From: CAYLHF01 sp964383365
GTDB taxonomy: Bacteria; Bacteroidota; Rhodothermia; Rhodothermales; UBA10348
Direction of reading: 5' to 3'
Length of the DNA: 64,000 nt
Assembly (NCBI GenBank): GCA_964383365.1
Contig: CAYLHF010000003.1
Coordinates: forward strand, 75,834 to 139,833
Every line of letters starts with the position of its first letter. The first letter of the stretch is position 1. This document shows positions 17,692 to 26,146 of the stretch, one piece after another. The position numbers and the translations under genes were made by a program. Under the pieces are notes generated by a model, which was not told the DNA's origin, ran no database searches, and saw nothing but the letters and a program-made list of their open reading frames with translations.

Positions 17692-18606
17692 TCAGGCCGA
17701 TATTTTTTCAATGATCTGTGTCGGTTCTGACGATCCAGGACTCGGGGCACGTACGTTCATGTCGAGGCTTCTCGTCTTGTCGATGATTTCCGCGCGACCG
17801 GATCGCGGATTTGACGGTTTGAAGGCAGCCTCCCATTCATCCTGATTCTTCCTTGCGTCCTGAACATAGGCGGATCTCTTGACCAGACCAATCAGGAATC
17901 GATTGATACTGGATGCGATAAATGGGAGCGGCCGGAGGACATCGACGAAGAGCACGACACGGGTTTCCTCCGAATCATTCCATACCTCGTGTTCAAAGGT
18001 GTCATCGAAGATCAGGCTTTTGCCGGCTTCCCATGATGCGTATTCATCTTCTATCCGGAGACGACAGAGCGTGTGTGGTTCGGGGATCCTGATCCCCAGA
18101 TGATATCTAATAAAACCCTTGAAAACACCCCGGTGAGGAGGGATATGTTTGTGCGGAGAAAGAATAGAGAAGAAGGCCGTCGTCATTCCTGGAATCTGCT
18201 CGACAAGCCGGGTCGTTTCGGGACATCGAGAACAATTTGCTTCTGCCTTGTACCCCATTCCGTACAGGAAGTAGGTTTTCCACAGATCGTCGTTTGTTAT
18301 CGCAGTTTGATCTTTACTGATATCCTGGAAACTCGGTAGTCGATTCTTTTCCTCGAGGATTGGAGCCAGTTCAGACTGGATCAACTTCCAGTCCTTCTCG
18401 ATGACGGATGCCCAGGGAAACTGTTCACTGGCAAAGAACCGGTGGTTTCCAACGAGCGACCGCCGTGCGATGTAGCCCTCGAGCTTCCACAGGATTTTTC
18501 CACCTAAATCTTTTATGAATCGTCTCCGACGCTTTCTGAACGATATTCCGGACGATACTTTTGGCTGTTCATGGTTAGACTTTTCGGACGACACTCGTAA
18601 TGTCAT
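17692..18606 (-). CDS. Aspartyl/asparaginyl beta-hydroxylase-like Fe(II)/2-oxoglutarate oxygenase
   Basis: A 304-residue cytoplasmic or membrane-associated oxygenase. The double-stranded beta-helix core has HKHIPPHRGVFKGFIRYHLG, which supplies the first iron-binding His, and FDDTFEHEVWN, which supplies the second His, followed by TRVVLFVDVLRP with the Arg that binds 2-oxoglutarate in this family. An Arg/Lys-rich N-terminus (RKRRRRFIKD) is notable. The family includes peptide hydroxylases and LpxO, which hydroxylates lipid A acyl chains; the position beside surface-glycan genes makes a lipid or cell-envelope substrate plausible but unproven. Confidence 0.83.
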   Translation of the reverse strand: MTLRVSSEKSNHEQPKVSSGISFRKRRRRFIKDLGGKILWKLEGYIARRSLVGNHRFFASEQFPWASVIEKDWKLIQSELAPILEEKNRLPSFQDISKDQTAITNDDLWKTYFLYGMGYKAEANCSRCPETTRLVEQIPGMTTAFFSILSPHKHIPPHRGVFKGFIRYHLGIRIPEPHTLCRLRIEDEYASWEAGKSLIFDDTFEHEVWNDSEETRVVLFVDVLRPLPFIASSINRFLIGLVKRSAYVQDARKNQDEWEAAFKPSNPRSGRAEIIDKTRSLDMNVRAPSPGSSEPTQIIEKISA

Positions 18607-18738
18607 TGTGGTTTACCCATAGTTAATGAGTGAATCGTGTGACCTCGACAGGAAAAATACCCGGACGAGTCGCGACCGCCGTGATACGTCTTTGTGCACG
18701 ATCAGCAAAAAATGTAACAACACTTCCGGATCAACCCT

Positions 18739-20178
18739 TCAGAGGGACCGCATTTTGCTCCGTACATCCACACCCGTCCAATTCCGCGGGAATCGGCTTT
18801 CGAGAGTCGTGTCGTGGGCGATTCCAATACCGAAAGGGATTCCGCCAGAAAAAATCAACTTCGGCCCGTATGACTCCTTTCCGAGAGAGGGGAGTGACTG
18901 TGTCGTGCCACCCAAATAGTGAAAGAGTTGCCCGTGGTCAAGATGAATACCCTCTTTTTTGCCATGTTGCCCGAATAGAAGTGCACCGGAGGTCGATAAA
19001 CGTGGGTATCCACTTTTTAAATTTACGGCCCGCACGCCACAGGTAACAATTGAAAAAAGATTACTAATTTCAATAGTGCGGTTTACATATGCCTCGAATT
19101 TGTTCGAGGAGCCTGACTTGACCAGATGGGCAGCAACGGACGGATCGATTCCGAAGCGAGTCAACCACGTCAGGTCTCTGTCAGAGAGGTCGCGTTGTTC
19201 GTGCGAAACCTCGGACGTCGATTCCGTCGTCGCGGGCGTGGAGTCTTCAGAACGGCGGAGAACGCCCACGTAAAACCCTCCGGTGTCGTTCTGGTATGGC
19301 CATACCCGCATGGTTCTGGCGATATCAGGATGTAACCGGGTACCCGACCATTCGGTAACTCCAGGCGAATATTTCAAGCCGGCGACGATGGCTTCTTCGA
19401 TCCGAAAATCCCGACCGAGGTCATCTTCAAATAACATTTCGTGTAGGACACATTCGTTCTCCTCTGGTGCCATCGTGCACGTTGAATAAATAACGCGACC
19501 ACCCGGTCGGCACAATTGTAGTGCTCGACCGAGAATGCGTTTCTGCTGCCGAACCAGGGACTCGCGATACGTGGACGATGTACGTCCGAGTACCGAACGA
19601 TTCTTCCTGATTGTTCCCTCACACGAACAGGGGACGTCGACCAGAATACCATCGAACCTGCCACCGCCGAGGGGAAAATTACCACCATCGTGGGACGTCA
19701 CAGCCACATTGGTCAGACTCAGCCGATCCATCGTCGAACGAACGACACCCAGTCTTTTTTCGTAAAGATCATTGGCGATCACGGTACCCGTTCGATTCAT
19801 GGCCAGTGCTATCTCCGCCGTTTTGTTACCCGGCGCGGCACACAGGTCGAGTATACGTTCACCTGGTTGCGGATTTAACAGAAGGACGGGAACGGATGCA
19901 ATCTCTTCCTGAACGTGGAAAAATCCCGCCAGATATGCACTCCAGTATTCAAATGCCTCCGTTAAATTGACCCGCCAGCCGTTAGGGATAAATCTGGAGT
20001 GACTTCCGAGAACAGCCGTCTCGCCGAACCAATCTTCGAAGTCGGAGCGATTCAATTTCTCAGGATTTCTCCAGATCGTGGTCGGTAACGGAGCGAGGCA
20101 TGCCTCAATCAATGCATCATAGTCATCGGTTATTGCCCGATAACGCTCCATGGAAGATCCAACAAGCGAGCGAGTCAT
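18739..20178 (-). CDS. NOL1/NOP2/Sun-family RNA m5C methyltransferase (RsmF-like)
   Basis: SAM-dependent RNA cytosine-C5 methyltransferase of 479 residues. After an N-terminal ~85-residue segment come LDLCAAPGNKTAEIA (SAM motif I), a VDVPCSCEGTIRKN motif IV with conserved Cys, and YSTCTMAPEENE with the catalytic Cys. The last ~160 residues form the RsmF-type C-terminal domain. The enzyme modifies 16S rRNA in RsmF or tRNA in other members; the exact site is not readable. Its start overlaps the stop of the upstream barrel gene by ATGA, so it is the distal gene of an outer-membrane protein operon. Confidence 0.9.
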   Translation of the reverse strand: MTRSLVGSSMERYRAITDDYDALIEACLAPLPTTIWRNPEKLNRSDFEDWFGETAVLGSHSRFIPNGWRVNLTEAFEYWSAYLAGFFHVQEEIASVPVLLLNPQPGERILDLCAAPGNKTAEIALAMNRTGTVIANDLYEKRLGVVRSTMDRLSLTNVAVTSHDGGNFPLGGGRFDGILVDVPCSCEGTIRKNRSVLGRTSSTYRESLVRQQKRILGRALQLCRPGGRVIYSTCTMAPEENECVLHEMLFEDDLGRDFRIEEAIVAGLKYSPGVTEWSGTRLHPDIARTMRVWPYQNDTGGFYVGVLRRSEDSTPATTESTSEVSHEQRDLSDRDLTWLTRFGIDPSVAAHLVKSGSSNKFEAYVNRTIEISNLFSIVTCGVRAVNLKSGYPRLSTSGALLFGQHGKKEGIHLDHGQLFHYLGGTTQSLPSLGKESYGPKLIFSGGIPFGIGIAHDTTLESRFPRNWTGVDVRSKMRSL

Positions 20179-22193
20179 AGTTTTCCCCGGATACTAACGC
20201 GGAAAACCATCTGGTCCGCTCCTCCGGCAGGATGACGGACGAGGGATACGTTTCCAACATTCAAACCGGTCAGGGCGATACTGATATGGTCGTCCCAGAA
20301 ATCCTTTTCTACGGATACATCCGCGATCAGGAAATCGGGTCTCCTCGATGACGACACGACCTGGTAGTCCGTATAATTCCGAGAGGAAATCCACTCGAGG
20401 CGAGCGTACGCGGTGAAACGGTCGTTCGGTCTGAGGGAGACGGATAACTGTGCTTGATGTCCGTTATTCTGGGCCACCGCATGTTCGAAGATCGGGTCGC
20501 TTCCGGGTAAGACGAGGGTACTTCCGGAAATCGAGTGTGTATACCAGTAGATGAGTTCCGCCCGGATGTGGCGAGATTTTTTGGTCAGAATCCGCGATCC
20601 GGCTGAGAAGAGGGTTCCGTCAACGCCCTGCACGTATGTCGTGAGGGCATCGAATCTCCGGCTCGACCGTTCGAATTCGCGGAGATAAAGTGGAATATCG
20701 ACCCCTTGGAAACGTCGAATGAAAATGAACGGTCGCCACAGGAGCGGCCCCCGAAGCCGTCCTTCCAACTGAAGGTGAATGGTTCGTCTCTGATCTGCCA
20801 ACCGACGGATAGAGACCCGGTCTTCGGTATGAAAAGGGAGGGGAATTCCTTCGCGCAACAGCTGTGGAAGGGTATCTGGTTCCTCGTTGGATCGAACGGT
20901 GTACGAGAGAACAATTGAAGCGGCGCTGGCGAACGACAGGCGGGTTTGGCCGGCGAAGCCGGGGCTTCGCCGGCCGGATAGTGTCCTCAACGGAATGCTA
21001 AACCGTCCGGATATGGAGTAGCGGATTCCGGCTCCAAGATTAAAAATAGATCCTGCAGCGGTACGAAAAAACGTACGTTGGATACGTTGTGGTAACCTAC
21101 GAAAGTCGGTCGATGCGTATCCGGCCGAAAACCAGGGAGATACCGTGGTTCCATATCGGTCTATCTTGATCATGCCCCGGGTACTCCGTTCGGTCCAACG
21201 ATTTCCGAAGGATACGGACACCGGTCGGGGTCTGAGTGAAACTTCCCGTCGGTCGAAGCGATACGTCAGAGCAAACCGGTTCCCGACTTCAAAATTGCCG
21301 GCTGCAGACACAAACTGCCAGGTTTCCGCGATTGGAGCCTCGGCTCCGAGGACGTCCAGGTAGCGGAAATCCTTGAACCGATTCCCTCCGGCACGAATGG
21401 TGTGTCTCGATGTCGGACCCAGGTATGAAACGAACAATTCCGGAGCGGAAAGGGTGATACGAGCTCGATCCAGGCCCCTGTATCGAGTCCATATTCTGGG
21501 ATCGATCCGTGCATCCGTGGCGTGGTGCGTGTCCCCACGCCAGGCGAGCTGAATGAACCAGGGGCGAGCGCCGTAGGATAGTCGGACATCCGACCTCGGT
21601 CCGTCCCGATCGACATTTGGAGTCGGATTATCTGAAAATCTGCCGGGACCGGGGTCATTTACCTCATTTCCGAAAGACCAGATTCCCCGAATGCTCACCC
21701 CTTCTGGCCGGATGGTGTTTACACGAATCTCACCCGACAAATTATAATAATCCGTTGTCAGACCAGGAGATGCAGCGATTATTACAGAATCTACATCAGA
21801 AGGAGAGACGGGAATCAGATGCTTCTGATCTCCACCGTATACCGAATAATACTGCGGTTGTCCGTCGAGCACGACCACCGGACCCGGTTCACCCGGGAGA
21901 GAGAGGGAGAAGAGAGAGAACGAGGATGTATATCGGTTCAGAGACCGGGTTCGGAACAGTCCAAGGGATTCGAGGGCGTCGGAAAAGCGATTTACACCGG
22001 GATTGGCAACGTCTTGATACGCGAGTGCGACGACGGGGTCAAAGTCGCTGAGTCCGAGAGCAGAATCACTCCCCAGTTGCTGTCCACTGACATTCCAATT
22101 CAGCAGGAAACTCAGCAACACCCCTACGATGCCGAATCGACGGCAACCGGGACGTGTCAGAGAAACGATCCGTCCGGACATGAGATGGCTCAT
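20175..22193 (-). CDS. TonB-receptor-like outer-membrane beta-barrel with reduced plug
   Basis: A 672-residue exported protein: signal peptide with core FGIVGVLLSFLLNWNVSG, then a short plug-like domain (about 70-160) containing PVVVLDGQP and LSGEIRVNT, which resemble the end of a TonB-dependent receptor plug. A barrel of many aromatic-edged strands follows to the C-terminus (QMVFRVSIRGKL). It lacks an obvious carboxypeptidase-like domain and a clear TonB box. It overlaps the genes on both sides by four bases, so it is translationally coupled to a small barrel and to an RNA methyltransferase. Ligand unknown. Confidence 0.7.
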   Translation of the reverse strand: MSHLMSGRIVSLTRPGCRRFGIVGVLLSFLLNWNVSGQQLGSDSALGLSDFDPVVALAYQDVANPGVNRFSDALESLGLFRTRSLNRYTSSFSLFSLSLPGEPGPVVVLDGQPQYYSVYGGDQKHLIPVSPSDVDSVIIAASPGLTTDYYNLSGEIRVNTIRPEGVSIRGIWSFGNEVNDPGPGRFSDNPTPNVDRDGPRSDVRLSYGARPWFIQLAWRGDTHHATDARIDPRIWTRYRGLDRARITLSAPELFVSYLGPTSRHTIRAGGNRFKDFRYLDVLGAEAPIAETWQFVSAAGNFEVGNRFALTYRFDRREVSLRPRPVSVSFGNRWTERSTRGMIKIDRYGTTVSPWFSAGYASTDFRRLPQRIQRTFFRTAAGSIFNLGAGIRYSISGRFSIPLRTLSGRRSPGFAGQTRLSFASAASIVLSYTVRSNEEPDTLPQLLREGIPLPFHTEDRVSIRRLADQRRTIHLQLEGRLRGPLLWRPFIFIRRFQGVDIPLYLREFERSSRRFDALTTYVQGVDGTLFSAGSRILTKKSRHIRAELIYWYTHSISGSTLVLPGSDPIFEHAVAQNNGHQAQLSVSLRPNDRFTAYARLEWISSRNYTDYQVVSSSRRPDFLIADVSVEKDFWDDHISIALTGLNVGNVSLVRHPAGGADQMVFRVSIRGKL
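20948..20975. repeat. Perfect 13-bp inverted repeat with 2-nt loop inside a coding region
   Basis: Bases 20948-20960 (GGCCGGCGAAGCC) are the exact reverse complement of 20963-20975, separated by GG. It lies inside the TonB-receptor-like gene and encodes part of a Ser/Arg/Pro/Gly turn in the barrel. There is no T-tract, so it is not a standard terminator. The GC-rich arms stand out from the surrounding gene. Confidence 0.85.
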
Positions 22194-22846
22194 TTCAGTA
22201 CCCGTCTAAGCCACCCGGGTGTGATGAATCTGACCGTAATACCGGTATGAATACTCAGTAGATCCATGGGAGTCGATGTAAATACGCGTCGATAGACTGC
22301 CCGTCCGAACAGAAAAACACGCTTCGTAAGTCTTACTTGAGGGCCAACAAATACAGACGTGGAGAACTCGCTCTCATTTCTGACGCCTTTGATCGTTGAC
22401 TCATCGAACATCATCAGAAAATTTCCGGTGTCAAATCCGGTATCGAAGGCGACCGGGCCAATAACGTGTAAACGAAACGTTATCCCTGCACGAATGACCG
22501 CTGCGGTGAATGAGGGACGCAGTCCATTTGTCCCGGAAAAGTTACCGGGCACGTCAGTCCGCCGCCTCGTGTACAGGTCTGTTGGTTCGAACGAGACGAT
22601 GTCGAATCCGGCGCTGACTCGGCCTGCGTAAAATGGGGTCGAAATTGTTACGCCTGCACCATTGCCCGGCGCCCAGAGACGGGAAAATTCTCCGCGTGCA
22701 TCCCACACCGTTCCACCGATCATGACGTCGAGCGTTGAAAATGGCCCCGTCGACACCTGAGCCATGGACGGGGCTGAACGTATCGTGCATATACAGGCAA
22801 GCGCCAGGACCAGGGCGGTCAGGCCCGGTGGATTTCTGACTGTCAT
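22190..22846 (-). CDS. Small outer-membrane beta-barrel protein, function unknown
   Basis: A 218-residue protein with a signal peptide (core LTALVLALACICTIRSAPSMAQ) and a mature part built of alternating polar/hydrophobic strands (AGRVSAGFDIV, SFTAAVIRAGITFRLHVIG, STSVFVGPQVRLTKRVFLFGRAVYRRVF), as in 8- to 10-strand OmpA/OmpW-like barrels. It is the middle gene of the Wzi-like, barrel, TonB-receptor-like series, 2 bp after the first and overlapping the third by four bases. I do not recognise a specific family. Confidence 0.65.
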   Translation of the reverse strand: MTVRNPPGLTALVLALACICTIRSAPSMAQVSTGPFSTLDVMIGGTVWDARGEFSRLWAPGNGAGVTISTPFYAGRVSAGFDIVSFEPTDLYTRRRTDVPGNFSGTNGLRPSFTAAVIRAGITFRLHVIGPVAFDTGFDTGNFLMMFDESTIKGVRNESEFSTSVFVGPQVRLTKRVFLFGRAVYRRVFTSTPMDLLSIHTGITVRFITPGWLRRVLK

Positions 22847-22848
22847 CG

Positions 22849-24468
22849 TTAGAACTGTAGCGCGTATGGTCGGTCAAATTTGAATCGGATTCCGAAAGAG
22901 AAAGCCGTTAGAAACTTTGTTTTCGAAGCCCCCTGTACGTGATCAAGGTTGTCGATAAAATTGAATCCTGAATCAAGTCGAAGAAAAAAATGTCCGGTCG
23001 GCTCGTATGCGATACGAATGGAGGCCCGGGTAACTCGTTCTACAACTCCTATCAGAATGGTGCCAACGGGTTCGAGCCCCTGAAACAGTCGCAGGTCCTT
23101 GTTTCTTGGAAAATCGTTTCTGATATCTTCCTCCCCCTGCCAGAGAAGATCGATCCGGGGCGTCAGTGTGAGACCGGACAAAACCCCGTCGACGTACCAG
23201 TTCAGGCTTGCATAGGTAGTGACGAAATCCGAAAACTGCGTTGCCAGTCCGCGTTGCAGGTAGACCAGCCGTCCCTCCGGTTGCAGCGTATTGTATGTTC
23301 TGGACGCGACGGCAGAGCCTCCTATCGTCAGGTCGCGGTCAGACCAGATCGACGGAAGTGTGACAGAACCGGAAACGGCGAAGGAAGCTGGTTCGGTGAG
23401 ATTGAGAAGATCGAAATCATCCAAAACTCCCTGAAAGGTGATAATCGATCGATGCGATCGCAACCAGATCGAGAGACCAAGTAGACCGTTATTCTCGTCA
23501 TTCTTGGGCACATTGTTCAGGGCAAAAATGACTGGATGCAACGGGTTGGCAAACTTCAAAGACAGTCCGGCGTTCGCCCCCGAGTAAAGCGTTGCATGGG
23601 TGATCGTAACTACCGCATTACGATTCGGTCTCCAGTCGAGTCGATGTGCAGCGATATACCTCCGTTCGCTCCCGGTACGCACAGAATCGTCTCCCGCAGC
23701 ACCTGTAAATTGACCGTCTCCGGTTACGCTGTCGAGTTCTCCGAGAATCGTACGAATCGAAAAACGCTCTCCGCCGATTTTCAGCCCGATCTGATCATAT
23801 GACCTCGGATTGGAACTGATCAACGTGGCGTCCTGGGAGAATACCCCCCAATGCCTCGAAAATCTTCCGAATTCGGCTTCGATAAAACGACTCTGATATC
23901 GCAGGTATCCATCCTCACTTCGGACGAGCCATCTCAAGGCAGAATCCAACCCGTCCGGATCCCGGTCATAATAAAGGTCGTGTCGAAAACCCATCGCCGC
24001 AGACACGTTCCCATAACTGAGTCTCCCCTGAAACAGAGCATTTTCCCACACATGTTCATCCCGGCCCCTCAGATATCGAAGCTGCTCGACCCGACCATTA
24101 TTTGATGCCTGTAGGCCGGGCTGCACGCGAATACCCAAAACGGCATTCCCCGGTTCTGACGGGCTGACAAAGGGGCCGATTGCGTCTTCGAGAAGGGCCA
24201 ACCATCTTTTCTCCAGCGGAGACAGCAATTTTCTATCTACCAGATCCACAGATTCTCTGATCCTTCCTTCTGCATACGGGAGATCCGTAGGGTTGAGTTC
24301 GAGCAGATATCCGCGGTTCTGAAGATTCCGAATGGTGGCGTAGAGACCATCTTCGGCCCGGAGTAACTGTCCCTGTTGACCAGACACAGGCGTCGACAGG
24401 CCCGACGCGACCAGTAGGAAAAACGTCAGGAAACGTTTCAAGACCTTGTATTCTCCGTGTGGAGTCAT
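22849..24468 (-). CDS. Wzi-like capsule assembly outer-membrane protein
   Basis: A 539-residue barrel protein with signal peptide (core FLTFFLLVASGLSTPVSG). A helical, Leu-rich N-terminal segment (LYATIRNLQNRGYLLELNPTDLPYAEGRIRE, read in part) and a barrel with FGRFSRHWGVF, RTILGELDSV, and SLKFANPLHPV follow, the usual features of Wzi/capsule-assembly family proteins that hold surface polysaccharide at the outer membrane. It is the first gene of a four-gene coupled block, and faces a polyprenyl glycosylphosphotransferase across a 132-bp divergent gap, which supports a surface-polysaccharide role. Confidence 0.75.
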   Translation of the reverse strand: MTPHGEYKVLKRFLTFFLLVASGLSTPVSGQQGQLLRAEDGLYATIRNLQNRGYLLELNPTDLPYAEGRIRESVDLVDRKLLSPLEKRWLALLEDAIGPFVSPSEPGNAVLGIRVQPGLQASNNGRVEQLRYLRGRDEHVWENALFQGRLSYGNVSAAMGFRHDLYYDRDPDGLDSALRWLVRSEDGYLRYQSRFIEAEFGRFSRHWGVFSQDATLISSNPRSYDQIGLKIGGERFSIRTILGELDSVTGDGQFTGAAGDDSVRTGSERRYIAAHRLDWRPNRNAVVTITHATLYSGANAGLSLKFANPLHPVIFALNNVPKNDENNGLLGLSIWLRSHRSIITFQGVLDDFDLLNLTEPASFAVSGSVTLPSIWSDRDLTIGGSAVASRTYNTLQPEGRLVYLQRGLATQFSDFVTTYASLNWYVDGVLSGLTLTPRIDLLWQGEEDIRNDFPRNKDLRLFQGLEPVGTILIGVVERVTRASIRIAYEPTGHFFLRLDSGFNFIDNLDHVQGASKTKFLTAFSFGIRFKFDRPYALQF

Positions 24469-24600
24469 GCCTCGGGATGAATGGGATTGATGATCCGATC
24501 CAAGTTATGTGTCGCGTTGGACATTATCACAGCGAACGGTAGCTTGTACAGAGAATCCCAACAGTATCTGATCTCTCACATCAGACTCGCATTCTGAGAC

Positions 24601-26031
24601 GTGTCCCGACGAACCGAATTACTCTTTCTGATTGCCATGGACGCCGTGGCCATCGCGGGTGCCAACGTACTCTGGTATTATGCCCGCTTCGTTCTGGGTT
24701 GGTTCTCGAGACCCATATACAGTCTGGATTCGGCCGTTCTGGGCATCGTTGTCACGCTATTTACCCTCTTCTGGCTGGTCCTTTTCCTCTTCTATGGACT
24801 GTATCGGGAACGATATGCTGCGAGTCGCTTCGATGAACTGGTCTCTCTCGCAAAAGTGGTCTCGATTGGTATTCTCGGTCTGTTTTTTCTTTTTTTCGTC
24901 GATCGTCTGGACGATTTCTCGGCGAGGCCAAACCTGTTTTTCTACTGGGCTACTCTGGTCACGCTCGTCTCTGCCGGGCGTGTAGCCGTACGATCTGTTC
25001 AGAAAGTGCTCATACTGAAAGGGCACGGGTTACATCGGGCGCTGATCGTGGGCTGGAGCGATCGACTCGATCGCCTGTATCAGGAAGTGGCGAGATATCC
25101 GGAAGCAGGTCTGGATATCGTCGGGGCTATTCGGCTGAAAAGAAAGGATGCGTCTTCGGAATCAGACGAGCAATACCTCGACTCGTCGAACGAATCATCG
25201 GATGAGGAGATTTCCTCGATATCAGATCTACCACGTTTGATCGATGAACTGAGAGTTCAGGACGTTCTCATCGCTCTTGGCGCAAACGATCAGGATTCGT
25301 TGATGGATGTGCTGCACTACTGTGACGGAAAGGCGGTGAAGCTGAAGCTGGTGCCGGATTTTTACAGCATCATCGGCGGAATGGCACGGACAGAGCATAT
25401 GTACGGACTGCCCCTGATCGAGGTCTTGCCGGAGCCCATGCAGGGGTGGGAGCAAAGTCTGAAGCGGCTGGTCGATGTCACACTTGCGACACTTGTTCTT
25501 GTCCTCGGTCTACCCGTCTGGATCGTGGTCGGACTACTGATCAAGCTGACGTCGAGTGGCCCTGTAATCTATCGTCAGAAGCGCGTCGGTCGGAAAGGGC
25601 GGACGTTTACGATCTATAAATTCAGGACCATGCGGGAGAATGCGGAGGCCAGTTCCGGGCCGGTATGGGCCACGCCCGACGATCCGCGATTTACGGGTAT
25701 TGGTCGCTGGCTTAGAAAGACCAGGCTGGACGAAATACCTCAATTCTGGAATGTATTCAAAGGAGAGATGAGCCTCGTGGGACCGCGTCCGGAGAGGCCG
25801 TATTTCGTGGAGAAACTCATGAAAGATATTCCGTTGTATGGTCGAAGACACCGCGTCAAACCCGGAATTACTGGCTGGGCTCAGGTCAAGTGGAAGTACG
25901 ATACGGATCTTGAAGATGTCAGACAGAAAGTGAAATACGATCTGTTCTACATCGAAAACATGAGCTTCAGGCGTGATATGCAAATACTGTTCAGAACGAT
26001 ATATACAGCCATTCGGGGAGGGGGCCACTGA
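24601..26031 (+). CDS. Polyprenyl-phosphate sugar-1-phosphate transferase (WcaJ/WbaP-like)
   Basis: Initiates exopolysaccharide or O-antigen repeat synthesis by moving a sugar-1-phosphate onto undecaprenyl phosphate at the inner membrane. Four N-terminal membrane spans (to about residue 125) precede a CoA-binding-like Rossmann domain. A fifth span (about 290-313) leads into the catalytic domain with KRLVDV, YRQKRVGRKG, YKFRTM, RKTRLDEIPQFWNVFKGEMSLVGPRP and VKPGITGWAQ. An acidic Ser/Glu/Asp-rich stretch of about 25 residues is inserted near 180-205. The start is GTG at 24601. The next gene (an E1 dehydrogenase) has its own promoter box. Confidence 0.92.
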   Translation: MSRRTELLFLIAMDAVAIAGANVLWYYARFVLGWFSRPIYSLDSAVLGIVVTLFTLFWLVLFLFYGLYRERYAASRFDELVSLAKVVSIGILGLFFLFFVDRLDDFSARPNLFFYWATLVTLVSAGRVAVRSVQKVLILKGHGLHRALIVGWSDRLDRLYQEVARYPEAGLDIVGAIRLKRKDASSESDEQYLDSSNESSDEEISSISDLPRLIDELRVQDVLIALGANDQDSLMDVLHYCDGKAVKLKLVPDFYSIIGGMARTEHMYGLPLIEVLPEPMQGWEQSLKRLVDVTLATLVLVLGLPVWIVVGLLIKLTSSGPVIYRQKRVGRKGRTFTIYKFRTMRENAEASSGPVWATPDDPRFTGIGRWLRKTRLDEIPQFWNVFKGEMSLVGPRPERPYFVEKLMKDIPLYGRRHRVKPGITGWAQVKWKYDTDLEDVRQKVKYDLFYIENMSFRRDMQILFRTIYTAIRGGGH

Positions 26032-26108
26032 GACGCGTAATAACCGTCTTTCTCGGAGACTTCAGAAAACGAATGCATTTTCATTCCGACTGTCATGATG
26101 GTAGCGCC

Positions 26109-26116
26109 TATATTTG
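26109..26116 (+). promoter_or_regulatory. Bacteroidota-type -7 box (TATATTTG)
   Basis: A perfect TAnnTTTG match 30 bp upstream of the ATG at 26147, with predicted transcription start near 26123. It argues that the E1 gene begins at ATG 26147, not at the upstream in-frame TTG (26114) that falls inside the box. A convincing -33 TTTG is not seen. Confidence 0.55.
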
Positions 26117-26146
26117 CGGCTTCGTCATTTTCCGATCAATCGATTC

